64,000 bases of DNA from assembly GCA_902537055.1 (NCBI GenBank), contig CACAZW010000001.1, positions 62,001-126,000 of the forward strand. The letters are read 5' to 3'. The number at the start of each line of letters is the position of its first letter. Position 1 is the stretch's first letter. A program made the translations under genes and the position numbers. Shown here piece by piece: positions 18,591-27,001 of the stretch. Source of the stretch: an uncultured Pelagibacteraceae bacterium. GTDB taxonomy: Bacteria; Pseudomonadota; Alphaproteobacteria; Pelagibacterales; Pelagibacteraceae. The notes under the pieces are model-generated. The model was not told the origin of the DNA. It did no database searches and was given only the letters and a program-made list of their open reading frames with translations.

Positions 18591-19664
18591 TTAGACTGAA
18601 CTTAGATTATCTAAAATTTTTTTTGAGCACTGTTCTGTATTACTAGAGCCTTGAAGATCTTTTGTTCGACTGTCTTTATCTTTAAGAGTTAATTCAATTG
18701 ATTTTACTATTCTATCAGAAGCTTCTTTTTCACCTAAGTAATCTAACATCATTGCAGCTGACCAAATTTGACCCACTGGATTAGCTATCCCTTGTCCCGC
18801 AATATCTGGTGCCGATCCATGAACGGGTTCAAATAATGATGGATACTTATTAGTTGGATTAATATTTCCAGACGGTGCAATTCCAATAGTTCCAGTACAA
18901 GCTGGTCCTAGATCAGATAGAATATCCCCAAAAAGGTTTGATGCGACTATCACATCAAAACGTTCAGGACTTAGAACAAATCTAGCAGCTAATATATCAA
19001 TATGGTACTGATCAGTTTCCACATCAGAATAATTTTTCTTATTCTTATTAAATCTTTCGTCCCAATAAGGCATTGTAATTGATATTCCATTTGATTTTGT
19101 TGCACTTGTTAATTTTTTTCTTTTTCTTTTTTTAGCTAATTCAAAAGCAAATTGTTGAACTCTATCTATTCCATATTTTGACATTATTGTTTCTTGAATA
19201 ACTACTTCTCTATCAGTTCCCTGATACATTCTTCCACCGACTGATGAGTATTCACCTTCAGTATTTTCTCTTACAATTATCATGTCAATATCACCTGGCT
19301 TTTTATTAGCTAAAGGTGCATTTACACCTTCAAAAAGTTTTACAGGTCTTAAGTTAATAAATTGATCAAATTCTCTTCTAAATTTTAATAATGAACCCCA
19401 AAGAGTTATGTGATCTGGATATTTATCTGGCATACCAACTGCACCAAAGAAAATTGCATCGTGTTTAGTTAATTTATCTTTCCAGTCATCTGGCATCATT
19501 TTTCCATGTTTTTCATAATAATCACATGATGCAAAATCATAATCTTCTATCTTTAATTTGAATTGATGTTGTTGACAAATTTCTTTTAATATTTTTTGCG
19601 CTTCAGGTACAACTTCTTTTCCAATGCCGTCACCAGCAATAGAAGCTATTGAATATTCTTTCAT
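18591..19664 (-). CDS. isocitrate/isopropylmalate-type dehydrogenase, tartrate dehydrogenase-like
   Basis: A 357-residue beta-decarboxylating dehydrogenase. It shows the family's IAGDGIGKEVVPEA start, the substrate-binding region LLKFRREFDQFINLRPVKL, VRENTEGEYSSVGG and the metal/NAD region GDILSDLGPACTGTIGIAPSGN with FEPVHGSAPDIAG. The arrangement most resembles the tartrate dehydrogenase/decarboxylase branch (Ttu/YeaU) and not LeuB. Exact substrate assignment is uncertain. It lies between an exporter-like EamA gene and GMP reductase on the same strand, only 15 nt upstream of the EamA gene and immediately after guaC. Confidence 0.82.
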   Translation of the reverse strand: MKEYSIASIAGDGIGKEVVPEAQKILKEICQQHQFKLKIEDYDFASCDYYEKHGKMMPDDWKDKLTKHDAIFFGAVGMPDKYPDHITLWGSLLKFRREFDQFINLRPVKLFEGVNAPLANKKPGDIDMIIVRENTEGEYSSVGGRMYQGTDREVVIQETIMSKYGIDRVQQFAFELAKKRKRKKLTSATKSNGISITMPYWDERFNKNKKNYSDVETDQYHIDILAARFVLSPERFDVIVASNLFGDILSDLGPACTGTIGIAPSGNINPTNKYPSLFEPVHGSAPDIAGQGIANPVGQIWSAAMMLDYLGEKEASDRIVKSIELTLKDKDSRTKDLQGSSNTEQCSKKILDNLSSV

Positions 19665-20717
19665 TTATTTAGTGAATGTATCATTAAATTGCTTAGTAAC
19701 TCTGACAAAAGTTGTGCACTTACTTAATTGTTTTAAAGAGGGTGCACCAACATATGTACAACTACTTCTTACACCACCTAAAATATTTAAAATGGTATCA
19801 TTAATTTTACCACGGTACTTCACTCTGACTGTTCTTCCTTCGCTACTTCTGTAGTCTGATAGTCCGCCGTAATGTTTATTGTTAGCTGTTTCAGAACTCG
19901 ATCCATAAAATTCAACATATTTAGAACCATTAGATTTCACTAATTTTCCTTTACCTTCATCATGACCTGCAAACATTCCTCCAAGCATAACAAAATCAGC
20001 TCCTCCACCAAATGCTTTAGCAACATCACCTGGACATGTACATCCACCATCTGCAATGATATGTGCACCTAATCCATGAGCAGCATCAGCACATTCTATC
20101 ACTGCACTTAACTGTGGATATCCAACTCCAGTTTGTATTCGTGTCGTACAAACACTACCTGGTCCAATTCCAACTTTAACAATATCTGCGCCTGATAAAA
20201 TTAATTCTTGAGTCATATCAGCAGTAACAACATTACCTGCTATGATTGTTTTTGTCGGATATTTATCCCTAACAGATTTTAAAAATTTACTAAAATGCTC
20301 TGAATAACCGTTTGCAACATCAATGCATATAAATTTAATGAAACTAAATTCTTTTAAAACTTTGTCTAAATTTTGAAAATCTTCTTTTTTTGTTCCAATA
20401 CTTAAAGCTACATTTGGATATATTGATTTAATTTTTTTAAATTGTTTAATTTTCTTTACATCATGTTGTTTTGTTAAACATGTAATCATTCCATAATCAG
20501 ATAATTTTTCAGCAACACCAAGCACGCCCACACCATCCATGTTAGCTGCCATTATAGGAATTCCAGACCATTCGTTTTTACTGTATTTAAAACGATAGGT
20601 TCTCTTTAAATTAACGTCTTTTCTACTTTTAAGAGTGCTTCTTTTAGGTCTAAAAAGTACGTCGGAATAATCTAGTTTTAGCTCTTCTTCAATTCTCACA
20701 AAAATGAAGGTATACAT
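19665..20717 (-). CDS. guaC: GMP reductase
   Basis: A 350-residue (beta/alpha)8 enzyme that deaminates GMP to IMP with NADPH. The N-terminal [19 protein letters not shown], the central [20 protein letters not shown] with the catalytic Cys loop, and [15 protein letters not shown] match E. coli-type GuaC, and there is no CBS domain, which separates it from IMP dehydrogenase. E. coli GuaC begins MRIEEDLKLG; here a GTG at 20699 would begin [10 protein letters not shown], so the true start may be that GTG and not the ATG at 20717. It starts a three-gene minus-strand run. Confidence 0.9.
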   Translation of the reverse strand: MYTFIFVRIEEELKLDYSDVLFRPKRSTLKSRKDVNLKRTYRFKYSKNEWSGIPIMAANMDGVGVLGVAEKLSDYGMITCLTKQHDVKKIKQFKKIKSIYPNVALSIGTKKEDFQNLDKVLKEFSFIKFICIDVANGYSEHFSKFLKSVRDKYPTKTIIAGNVVTADMTQELILSGADIVKVGIGPGSVCTTRIQTGVGYPQLSAVIECADAAHGLGAHIIADGGCTCPGDVAKAFGGGADFVMLGGMFAGHDEGKGKLVKSNGSKYVEFYGSSSETANNKHYGGLSDYRSSEGRTVRVKYRGKINDTILNILGGVRSSCTYVGAPSLKQLSKCTTFVRVTKQFNDTFTK

Positions 20718-20821
20718 CCAATGAATAATAATTCAATTTAATAATTGACCTTATTAACGTTGTATTTGAACAATTTTAAAATTACTGATTGAATTATAAA
20801 AATATATATTAAAGTAAATAA

Positions 20822-21697
20822 ATGTTTGAAGGTTTTAAGAGCAGATACATAAAAGTTAAAAAAGGGAAAGTCTTTTGTAAAGTTAAAGGAGATGGGCCAC
20901 CTTTATTATTACTCCATGGTTACCCCCAAACACATTTAATGTGGCACAAAACAGCTCCAGAGTTATCTAAAAGTTTTACTGTAGTTGCAGCAGATTTAAG
21001 AGGTTATGGAAATAGTTTAGCACCGTCATCTGATATTAAGCATTTTAATTATTCAAAAAGAGAAATGGCAAGTGATATGAAACAAATGATGTTAAAATTG
21101 GGGTATTCTAAATTTTTTGTTGCTGGCCATGATAGGGGCGGAAGAGTTGCTCATAGATTGGCAAGAGATCATAGAAAAAACGTGCTTGCTCTCAGCGTTT
21201 TAGATATTTGTCCAACCTTAGATATGTATGAATTAACAACAAGAGATTTTGCAAAAGCTTACTTCCATTGGTTTTTCTTAATTCAACCAAAGTGGCTACC
21301 CGAAAGAATGATAATGAATGATCCAAGAAAATGGATGAAGTATTGCTTAGATAAATGGTCTGGGAATCATAAATTTGGAAAAGTTGAAGAGGGTTATCTA
21401 AAGTGCTTTAAACAACCAAATAGAATACATGGATCATGCGAGGATTATAGAGCATCTGCTACTATTGATCTTGATCATGACAGACATGATCGAAAGAAAA
21501 AATTAAATATTCCTGTTCAAGTTTTATGGGGAAAAAATGGAGTTATAGGTAAACAATTTAAACCAATTAAAATTTGGCAAAAATATGCAAATAAAAAAGT
21601 TGTTGGAGTTGCTGTTAAATCTGGACATTTTATACCAGAGCAAAACCCCAAAGAAACAATTAAACAATTAAAAAGTTTCTTTTTAAAAAATGCTTAA
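20822..21697 (+). CDS. alpha/beta hydrolase, haloacetate (fluoroacetate) dehalogenase-like
   Basis: A 291-residue alpha/beta hydrolase. From memory of Rhodopseudomonas fluoroacetate dehalogenase, every key residue aligns: nucleophile Asp104 and Arg105/Arg108 in GHDRGGRV, Asp128, the His149-Trp150 pair (AYFHWFF), Tyr209 (CEDYRA) and catalytic His269 (SGHF). The HW pair and two arginines are the halide- and carboxylate-binding residues that set this subgroup apart from ordinary esterases. It is therefore a good candidate for a 2-haloacid hydrolase. The start of the next gene overlaps its end by 8 nt. Epoxide hydrolase remains an alternative. Confidence 0.8.
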   Translation: MFEGFKSRYIKVKKGKVFCKVKGDGPPLLLLHGYPQTHLMWHKTAPELSKSFTVVAADLRGYGNSLAPSSDIKHFNYSKREMASDMKQMMLKLGYSKFFVAGHDRGGRVAHRLARDHRKNVLALSVLDICPTLDMYELTTRDFAKAYFHWFFLIQPKWLPERMIMNDPRKWMKYCLDKWSGNHKFGKVEEGYLKCFKQPNRIHGSCEDYRASATIDLDHDRHDRKKKLNIPVQVLWGKNGVIGKQFKPIKIWQKYANKKVVGVAVKSGHFIPEQNPKETIKQLKSFFLKNA

Positions 21698-22478
21698 AAT
21701 TATTCCAAATAAAAAAAATATAGGTGCAGAATTAATCTGTGATTTAAATAAAATTAATGATTCTACATTAAAAAAAATAAAATCTGCACTCTCAAAATAT
21801 GGGATGATTTATTTTAGAAACCAAAAATTAAATTCTGATCATTATATAAAGTTTGCAAAAAAATTTGGAAAGCTTGCAAACTATCCAAGACTTAAAGGAT
21901 TGAATAAAAAATATCCTCAAATAACTGTTGTTCAAAGAAAATCTACTGATAAAGGACCTAGTTTTGGTGAGCAATTTCACACAGATTCTATTTATACTAA
22001 AAAGCCCCCTAGATTTACAATGTTGTTATCTAAATTAGTTCCAAAAAAAGGTCAGGCAAACACAGATTTTTGCTCTCAATATTTAGCTTATCAAAAATTA
22101 CCAGCCAGTTTCAAAAAAAAGTTTAAAAACGAAAAATGTATATTTTCATCAGAAGGTCCTATTTCTGTAACAAGATTAGAGCGAGAGAAAGAAAAGGGGA
22201 AAAAAGCTAAAGAGCTTATTTCAAAGCATAAATTAATAAGAAAAATAAATAGTAAATATACTTTATATTGTAGTCCAGGGCATTTTATTCGATTTAATAA
22301 TAGTAAAATTGATAAAAAATTAAAAACTTATTTATTTAAACACCAATTAAAAAAAAGTTTTCAATATTCTTTAGAATGGGAAAAGAACCAATTAGCTATT
22401 TGGGATAACAGATCTATGCTTCATCAAGCTACAGCCTTTAAAGGAGATAGAATTATGCATAGAATTACTGTCCAATAA
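21690..22478 (+). CDS. TauD/TfdA-family 2-oxoglutarate dioxygenase
   Basis: A 262-residue protein with the TauD facial triad: EQFHTDS (His97, Asp99), the distal His245 in MLHQATAF, and the 2OG-binding Arg258 (HRITV) close to the C-terminus. Iron-dependent dioxygenases of this family cleave sulfonates, aromatic ethers or carnitine-type amines. Lysine-rich insertions near residues 160-210 are unusual. The substrate is not predictable. It overlaps the dehalogenase-like gene and its stop overlaps the AEC transporter start, so the three probably form an operon of small-organic-acid breakdown and export or uptake. Confidence 0.8.
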   Translation: MLKIIPNKKNIGAELICDLNKINDSTLKKIKSALSKYGMIYFRNQKLNSDHYIKFAKKFGKLANYPRLKGLNKKYPQITVVQRKSTDKGPSFGEQFHTDSIYTKKPPRFTMLLSKLVPKKGQANTDFCSQYLAYQKLPASFKKKFKNEKCIFSSEGPISVTRLEREKEKGKKAKELISKHKLIRKINSKYTLYCSPGHFIRFNNSKIDKKLKTYLFKHQLKKSFQYSLEWEKNQLAIWDNRSMLHQATAFKGDRIMHRITVQ

Positions 22479-23401
22479 TGTTTCAAGTATTTCTAGGCTT
22501 AACTCCATTTATAGGCATCACTCTTATTGGTTATATTTTAGGATATATTAAAATATTTGATTTACAAAAGGCTAGAATATTTAATTTATTTTCATTCTAT
22601 ATAGCGGTACCAGCTTTAATAATAAAACTAGTTGCACAAAGTGAAGTCAGAGAAATAGACGTATCTCAAATTTCATCCTATTTTTTAATGCAGTTAACAA
22701 GTGGAATATTTGCTTTTTTATTAACTAAAAATACTTTTAAAAGATCTATGCAGGAGTCTATTATTTGGGCTTTAACTGTTGCTTTATCCAATCACGTAAT
22801 ATTAGTTTTACCTATTGCAGAAATATTTTTTGCAGGAAGTACGATAACTCAAATATCAGGTATTATTTTAATGGATAGTGTAGTTTTATTATCAATAATT
22901 AGTTTTTTTTTAGAGCTTACTGTTAAAAAAAGAATTAAATTATTTCAGTTTTTAAGAAATTTAATATTAAATCCAATGATATTAGCAATATTAATTGGAT
23001 TGATTATAAGAATTTCAAAGATCAATATAGACGAAACACCATTTGAGTATATTCTTCAAAGACTAGCAGCATGTGTGATGCCCGTTGGTTTATTTGCAAT
23101 TGGTATCATTCTATCTTTTTATTCAAAACAAGTTTTCAATAAATTAACAATCACTATTTCAATATTAAAATTAGTTATATCTCCGACGATATTACTAATT
23201 TTAGGGTACACATTCTTTAGCTTATCAAATCCAACGAACTTTGCTGGGGCTTTGTTAGTTAGTGTTGGTCCATGTGGAGCTACCTCAATAGTCATGTGCT
23301 CTGCATATAATGTAAGCCCAGAAAATATCATTAAGGCAATATTTATATCTACATTTGCTTCAATATTTACCTTTTTATTTACTATAAATTTATTAAATTA
23401 A
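22478..23401 (+). CDS. AEC-family (auxin efflux carrier-like) transporter
   Basis: A 307-residue membrane protein with about ten helices and the AEC hallmarks: an N-terminal TPFIGITLIGYILGY and a C-terminal region VSVGPCGATSIVMCSAYNVSPENI. Bacterial AEC members move small organic acids such as malonate, malate or lactate. The coupling with a dehalogenase-like and a TauD-like gene suggests an organic-acid substrate. A decayed 3' fragment of a second copy lies about 630 nt downstream. Confidence 0.85.
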   Translation: MFQVFLGLTPFIGITLIGYILGYIKIFDLQKARIFNLFSFYIAVPALIIKLVAQSEVREIDVSQISSYFLMQLTSGIFAFLLTKNTFKRSMQESIIWALTVALSNHVILVLPIAEIFFAGSTITQISGIILMDSVVLLSIISFFLELTVKKRIKLFQFLRNLILNPMILAILIGLIIRISKINIDETPFEYILQRLAACVMPVGLFAIGIILSFYSKQVFNKLTITISILKLVISPTILLILGYTFFSLSNPTNFAGALLVSVGPCGATSIVMCSAYNVSPENIIKAIFISTFASIFTFLFTINLLN

Positions 23402-23405
23402 AATT

Positions 23406-23855
23406 ATGTTTAAAAAAATATTTAGTGTAGTTTTTATTTTTCTTTTTTTGTCATCGATCTCGATAGCCAAAGATAAAATAGATGAAACCATTGATAAAAC
23501 TACTGATTTTTTAAAATCAATATCTAAGAAAAGTTTGAATAAATCACAAACAGCAGAGTTTTTGAACAATTATGCAATAACATTAGAAGATGAAAGAAAT
23601 CAAGGTGTTGTAACATATATATTTGATGAAAAAAATTATAAAAGATACCAAGATGGAAAAGTGATTTCTGAGGATGGATGGAGATTTACAAACTTAGGTA
23701 AGTTAAGAGTTTTTTCAGGAGATATCAAATTAACATGGAAATTTAAACTTGATAAGCAAAATGTGATAGTAATTAAAACTAAATTCCAACCACTTGGAAA
23801 AGAATATCCTTTTACTTATCAATTAAAAGAAAAGTTTTTTGAACAAATAAATTAA
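23406..23855 (+). CDS. secreted protein of unknown function
   Basis: A 149-residue protein with a signal peptide (residues 1-21, cleavage after SIAKD-type site). The mature part starts with a lysine-rich amphipathic helix (DETIDKTTDFLKSISKK) and continues with a probable beta-rich region (EDGWRFTNLGKLRVFSG, LTWKFKLDKQNVIVIKTKFQ). I do not recognise a family. It follows the AEC transporter by 4 nt and is followed directly by a 37-codon lysine-rich frame. Confidence 0.65.
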   Translation: MFKKIFSVVFIFLFLSSISIAKDKIDETIDKTTDFLKSISKKSLNKSQTAEFLNNYAITLEDERNQGVVTYIFDEKNYKRYQDGKVISEDGWRFTNLGKLRVFSGDIKLTWKFKLDKQNVIVIKTKFQPLGKEYPFTYQLKEKFFEQIN

Positions 23856-23969
23856 ATGTCAAAAAGATATAGTGGAAAATCATTTAAAGACTCTAGTGTG
23901 ATGAAAAAAGCTAAACTTTCTTTGAAGGAAAAAAGAAAAATTAAAAAAAATAAGAAAAAAAACAAGTGA
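23856..23969 (+). CDS. 37-aa lysine-rich microprotein
   Basis: A frame too short for the ORF track: the ATG follows the previous stop with no gap and the frame ends at a TGA at 23967-23969. Well over a third of its 37 residues are Lys or Arg, with two Tyr-Ser and Phe-rich turns (RYSGKSF) and a C-terminal run of Lys and Asn. It may be a nucleic-acid-binding or ribosome-associated peptide, but that is speculation; AT-rich sequence makes lysine-rich frames easy to obtain by chance. The immediate start after the upstream stop is the main support. Confidence 0.4.
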   Translation: MSKRYSGKSFKDSSVMKKAKLSLKEKRKIKKNKKKNK

Positions 23970-23971
23970 AG

Positions 23972-23990
23972 TCTTGTTTGCACCAAAAAA
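23972..23990 (+). repeat. 19-nt direct repeat, left copy
   Basis: The sequence tcttgtttgcaccaaaaaa here and tcttgtttgcatcaaaaaa at 25391-25409 differ by one base over 19 nt. The two copies flank the AEC remnant and the secreted HExxH gene. A 1.4-kb insertion or duplication boundary is one explanation. No transposase is present between them. Confidence 0.6.
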
Positions 23991-24030
23991 AACAAAAAAT
24001 AACAAAAAAAACAAAATTAATTTCTAATTT

Positions 24031-24177
24031 TATAAGTGTTGTTCTTTGTGGTGTTCCTCTATAGTGTTGAGTTCAGCCTATAATTTAAATTCTCAAAATA
24101 TAATAAAAGCTATTTTTATCTCTACATTTGAATCAATAGGTACTATATTTTTTGCAATAAAATATTTATTATTTTAA
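24031..24177 (+). pseudogene. decayed 3' end of a second AEC transporter gene
   Basis: The stretch translates in two frames as ISVVLCGV followed, after a one-base frameshift, by SSIVLSSAYNLNSQNIIKAI and ISTFESIGTIFFAIKYLLF, ending at the TAA at 24175-24177. The intact AEC gene at 22478 ends with VSVGPCGATSIVMCSAYNVS and IIKAIFISTFASIFTFLF, so about 45 residues of homology remain. Only the 3' tail survives and the frame is broken, so this is a remnant of a tandem duplicate or of a paralogue lost by deletion. Confidence 0.8.
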
Positions 24178-24183
24178 AAAAAA

Positions 24184-25338
24184 GTGAAAAAGTTTATAGC
24201 AATCTTATTGCTTAGTTTTTTTCTGCACGAAACTTCCAATGCAGAAATTAAAGAAGCGGGAAAAGACAATTCTCTATTATGCACTATTGGAGCATTAGAA
24301 GCTTACAATGAAGGCTTACAGTATTTAGAAAAAAATCCTAAAAAAAATGTTGTTGTATACCTGGCTTGTAACGCACCCAATTATACCTGGAATTGGCGAA
24401 AAGGTAGTAATTTAGAAAAAATACATAAAAAATCATTTAAAGAATGTACAAAACTTTCAAAAAAACAAGGTAATGGAAAATGTTATTTGTTTTCCATAAA
24501 TGAAAAAATTGTTTGGGAATTGTCAAATGATAAAATGAAAAATTTGATTAAAATAAATTCAAAAAAATTACGAGCTCTGGTAAACCCAAAAGCAAAACCA
24601 ATATTCAGTGATGAAAAAATGAGTGAATTTGAAAAAAATATAATAAAAAAAACAGATCCAACAAGTTTTTTAAAGTTGGAATTTATCGGTCGTAAAAATT
24701 TAAAGATGGAAGAGAGCGATCCGTTAAATTTAATTTTATATGAAAATGTTTATATTTATAAAGCTTTCTATAAAAATAATCATGAGATTACACTTAGATT
24801 ACATCCCAAATTTAATGAAAAAAAAGCTAATGATATTGCCTACAGTCTTTCATATGCGATTGGACAACTCCCATATTTTTTAACGAAAAGTTATAACAAG
24901 GCTAATATTTTTAAAAATAAGATTTATTCTATAGACGATAAGAAAAAAAAATTACCAGCTTCGGCAAAAGCAGCTCCGAATGGAATACTTATTATTGATG
25001 TTACATCAGATGTATCCAATCCTAGCAAACCCTATTTTCAAGAAACTCTTGTACACGAAGCAGGACATTTTGTTTTCAGAGCAATTTCGTATTCTGAAGA
25101 TTTTAAGTTTACAAGAAACCAAGATTCAAAATTTATTTCAAAATATGCTACAACAAATATTGACGAAGATCTTGCAGAGTCTGTTGTTGCGTGGGTTGGA
25201 TTAAGGTGTAAGCCAGATAGAATAAAAAAAATTTATTTTAAAAAAGTATCAGAGGGAATTAAAAACCGACTAAAATTTATTGATAATTATGCAAATGATA
25301 AAGCAGTTGATACTTATCCGATGAAATGTGATTACTAA
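24184..25338 (+). CDS. secreted putative zinc metallopeptidase (HExxH), paralogue of the MORN protein at 45880
   Basis: A 384-residue protein starting at GTG, with a signal peptide (residues 1-20, ending HETSNA-E). Residues 291-295 are HEAGH, and EDLAESV follows with a Glu at 332; the pair is the pattern of gluzincin-type zinc peptidases in which a downstream Glu is the third ligand. Homology by eye to the protein at 45880 covers the signal peptide (CETSNAE), a Cys-containing N-domain, NIIKKTDPTSFLKLEFI against DIINKKDPSNFINLSFV, and RCKPDRIKK against RCKVDRISK. No named family is recognised. It lies alone between an AEC remnant and tRNA-Met. Confidence 0.68.
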   Translation: MKKFIAILLLSFFLHETSNAEIKEAGKDNSLLCTIGALEAYNEGLQYLEKNPKKNVVVYLACNAPNYTWNWRKGSNLEKIHKKSFKECTKLSKKQGNGKCYLFSINEKIVWELSNDKMKNLIKINSKKLRALVNPKAKPIFSDEKMSEFEKNIIKKTDPTSFLKLEFIGRKNLKMEESDPLNLILYENVYIYKAFYKNNHEITLRLHPKFNEKKANDIAYSLSYAIGQLPYFLTKSYNKANIFKNKIYSIDDKKKKLPASAKAAPNGILIIDVTSDVSNPSKPYFQETLVHEAGHFVFRAISYSEDFKFTRNQDSKFISKYATTNIDEDLAESVVAWVGLRCKPDRIKKIYFKKVSEGIKNRLKFIDNYANDKAVDTYPMKCDY

Positions 25339-25350
25339 ATGAAAAAAAGT

Positions 25351-25383
25351 GATCACAATCTGATCACACTCAGATCAGAAATT
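25351..25383 (+). repeat. three 11-nt direct repeats beginning GATCA
   Basis: gatcacaatct, gatcacactca and gatcagaaatt follow one another without spacers, so that GATC recurs at exactly 11-nt intervals (25351, 25362, 25373). The first lies in the 8-bp palindrome gtgatcac. The phasing equals about one helical turn. It lies between the HExxH gene and tRNA-Met. It could be an operator or a chance micro-repeat. Confidence 0.5.
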
Positions 25384-25390
25384 ACATAAA

Positions 25391-25409
25391 TCTTGTTTGC
25401 ATCAAAAAA
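25391..25409 (+). repeat. 19-nt direct repeat, right copy
   Basis: tcttgtttgcatcaaaaaa, an 18/19 match to the copy at 23972-23990. It lies 31 nt upstream of tRNA-Met. The pair brackets the AEC remnant plus the secreted HExxH gene. Confidence 0.6.
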
Positions 25410-25439
25410 TAAAAGTAGTATAAACCAACAATTATTTAC

Positions 25440-25516
25440 GGCGGGGTAGCTCAGTTGGTTAGAGCGCGGGACTCATAAGCCCGAGGTCAGTGGTTCGATC
25501 CCACTTCCCGCTACCA
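25440..25516 (+). tRNA. tRNA-Met (CAT anticodon)
   Basis: A 77-nt cloverleaf: acceptor ggcgggg against tcccgct with G-T pairs at both ends, D-arm agctcagttggttagagc, anticodon arm cgggactcataagcccg with CAT, T-arm agtgg-ttcgatc-ccact, and an encoded CCA. The overall sequence resembles elongator tRNA-Met of alphaproteobacteria. CAT could also belong to tRNA-Ile2 (lysidine-modified), which is less likely from the acceptor sequence. The last pair of the anticodon stem is an A-G mismatch. Confidence 0.93.
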
Positions 25517-25594
25517 AAATAAAGAATTTGATATAAGAAATCAGTATCTGTTTCTAGATATGAATTAGTTTTCTTAAGAAATTAAATCTGCAAA

Positions 25595-26122
25595 TTAGTG
25601 ACCTGGAAAATCTAAAAGGTTTTCAACACGATATCCCTTTTTAATTAGATTATCTGTACCACCTAAGTCAAAAAGATTTATTACAAAAATAAAACCAGCT
25701 ACTTTACTTTTTGATATTTCAATTAATTGACCAGCTGCTTCTGCTGTACCACCAGTAGCAATTAAATCATCAATTATTAAAACTTTGTCACCTTCGTCAA
25801 ATGAGTCTTTATGGACTTCTATAGTAGCTGTTCCATACTCTAGTTCAAAATCAACTGAATGAACTTCACTAGGTAATTTATCTTTTTTTCTTAACATTAT
25901 AAACGGCTTGTCCAAAATATAAGAAATTGCAGAAGCAAAAACAAAGCCTCTAGATTCAACAGCAGCAATTTTATCAAACTGAAACTTTTTTGATCTTTCA
26001 ACGATTTGATTTATGCACTCTTTAAAGGCTTTTTCATTTTTTATGAGTGTTGTAATATCTCTGAACAAAATTCCTTTTTTGGGATAATCATGAATTGATC
26101 TAATATGTTCTTTTAAATCCAT
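25595..26122 (-). CDS. apt: adenine phosphoribosyltransferase
   Basis: A 175-residue enzyme converting adenine and PRPP to AMP. The N-terminal DLKEHIRSIHDYPKKGILFRDITT and the PRPP-binding loop VLIIDDLIATGGTAEAA are diagnostic. The length is normal. It is divergent, across a 38-nt gap, from a run containing mtnP, the enzyme that releases adenine from methylthioadenosine. Co-location suggests a shared task of adenine recovery after polyamine synthesis. Confidence 0.96.
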   Translation of the reverse strand: MDLKEHIRSIHDYPKKGILFRDITTLIKNEKAFKECINQIVERSKKFQFDKIAAVESRGFVFASAISYILDKPFIMLRKKDKLPSEVHSVDFELEYGTATIEVHKDSFDEGDKVLIIDDLIATGGTAEAAGQLIEISKSKVAGFIFVINLFDLGGTDNLIKKGYRVENLLDFPGH

Positions 26123-26160
26123 TATTATTATATAACTACTATAATAGGTTGACTTTATAT

Positions 26161-26982
26161 ATGATTATAAAAAATTCTTATTTAATTAACGCTTTCAAAA
26201 TACTTTTATTTTTAATTATTTTAGAAGGTCTTATTTGTCAACCAAATATTGGTAGATTGGGAATTACGGACATTAATGGTGGAAATATATATAAGGTTTT
26301 TATTACTGACAATTTGAAATTTTCAACATTTGATTTTTGTCAAGAAAATTATTTTTTTTCTAATTTTTGGGCAGAGAATGGTTTTGTTGAAAACATGCAA
26401 TCATTGTTTTTATTTATTTCAATTATCCTACTTTTTAAAGCACGAATGAAATTTTTACAGAATAACATAATTAGCCTTTTTTTAATAATTAAAATATTTG
26501 CTTTAATATATTATTTAGGAGAAGAGATAAGTTGGGGCCAGCATTTTTTTAAATGGGGTACAAGTGAATGGTTTAAAATTCATAACAATCAAGATGAAAC
26601 TAACTTGCACAATATTTCAAATCTTTTTGATCAATTACCTAGAACACTAGTTATGATATGGTGTACTTTAGTTGTTCCATTAACACTTTTTTTGATTAAT
26701 CGTATAAAGATAAATAAAGACATTCTCAAAATTCTTTGTCCAGATAGAAAACTATTAATAATCTCTATTATTCTAATTACTATTATTGTCCCAGATTTAT
26801 TGATTGATAAATTTAATTTACATCCAGGCTGGACTGATGTAGATGGATCCCGTTTAAATAATTATTCATATTTTTATGATATGATATCGTTAAATTTTAT
26901 TAGGTTGTCAGAATTGCAGGAATTTGTTTTTTCTTACTATTTCTTCATCTATTCAAATTCATTTAAAAATAAAAATATATAA
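26161..26982 (+). CDS. polytopic membrane protein of unknown function
   Basis: A 273-residue protein with about six to seven hydrophobic segments. I start it at the ATG at 26161; the ORF track uses a TTG four codons earlier. The segment GEEISWGQHFFKWGTSEWF followed by ETNLHNIS, between membrane helices, is a conserved pattern that I associate with a widespread uncharacterised membrane-protein group. No catalytic assignment is possible. It is 19 nt upstream of mtnP on the same strand and may be co-transcribed with the methylthioadenosine salvage genes. Confidence 0.7.
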   Translation: MIIKNSYLINAFKILLFLIILEGLICQPNIGRLGITDINGGNIYKVFITDNLKFSTFDFCQENYFFSNFWAENGFVENMQSLFLFISIILLFKARMKFLQNNIISLFLIIKIFALIYYLGEEISWGQHFFKWGTSEWFKIHNNQDETNLHNISNLFDQLPRTLVMIWCTLVVPLTLFLINRIKINKDILKILCPDRKLLIISIILITIIVPDLLIDKFNLHPGWTDVDGSRLNNYSYFYDMISLNFIRLSELQEFVFSYYFFIYSNSFKNKNI

Positions 26983-27001
26983 ATTATAATTATTAATTTT
27001 C

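Noticed and set aside
25339-25389. 16-codon ORF MKKSDHNLITLRSEIT after the HExxH gene
   Set aside because: Its ATG directly follows the previous stop, but it is very short, overlaps the GATC repeats and has no further support.
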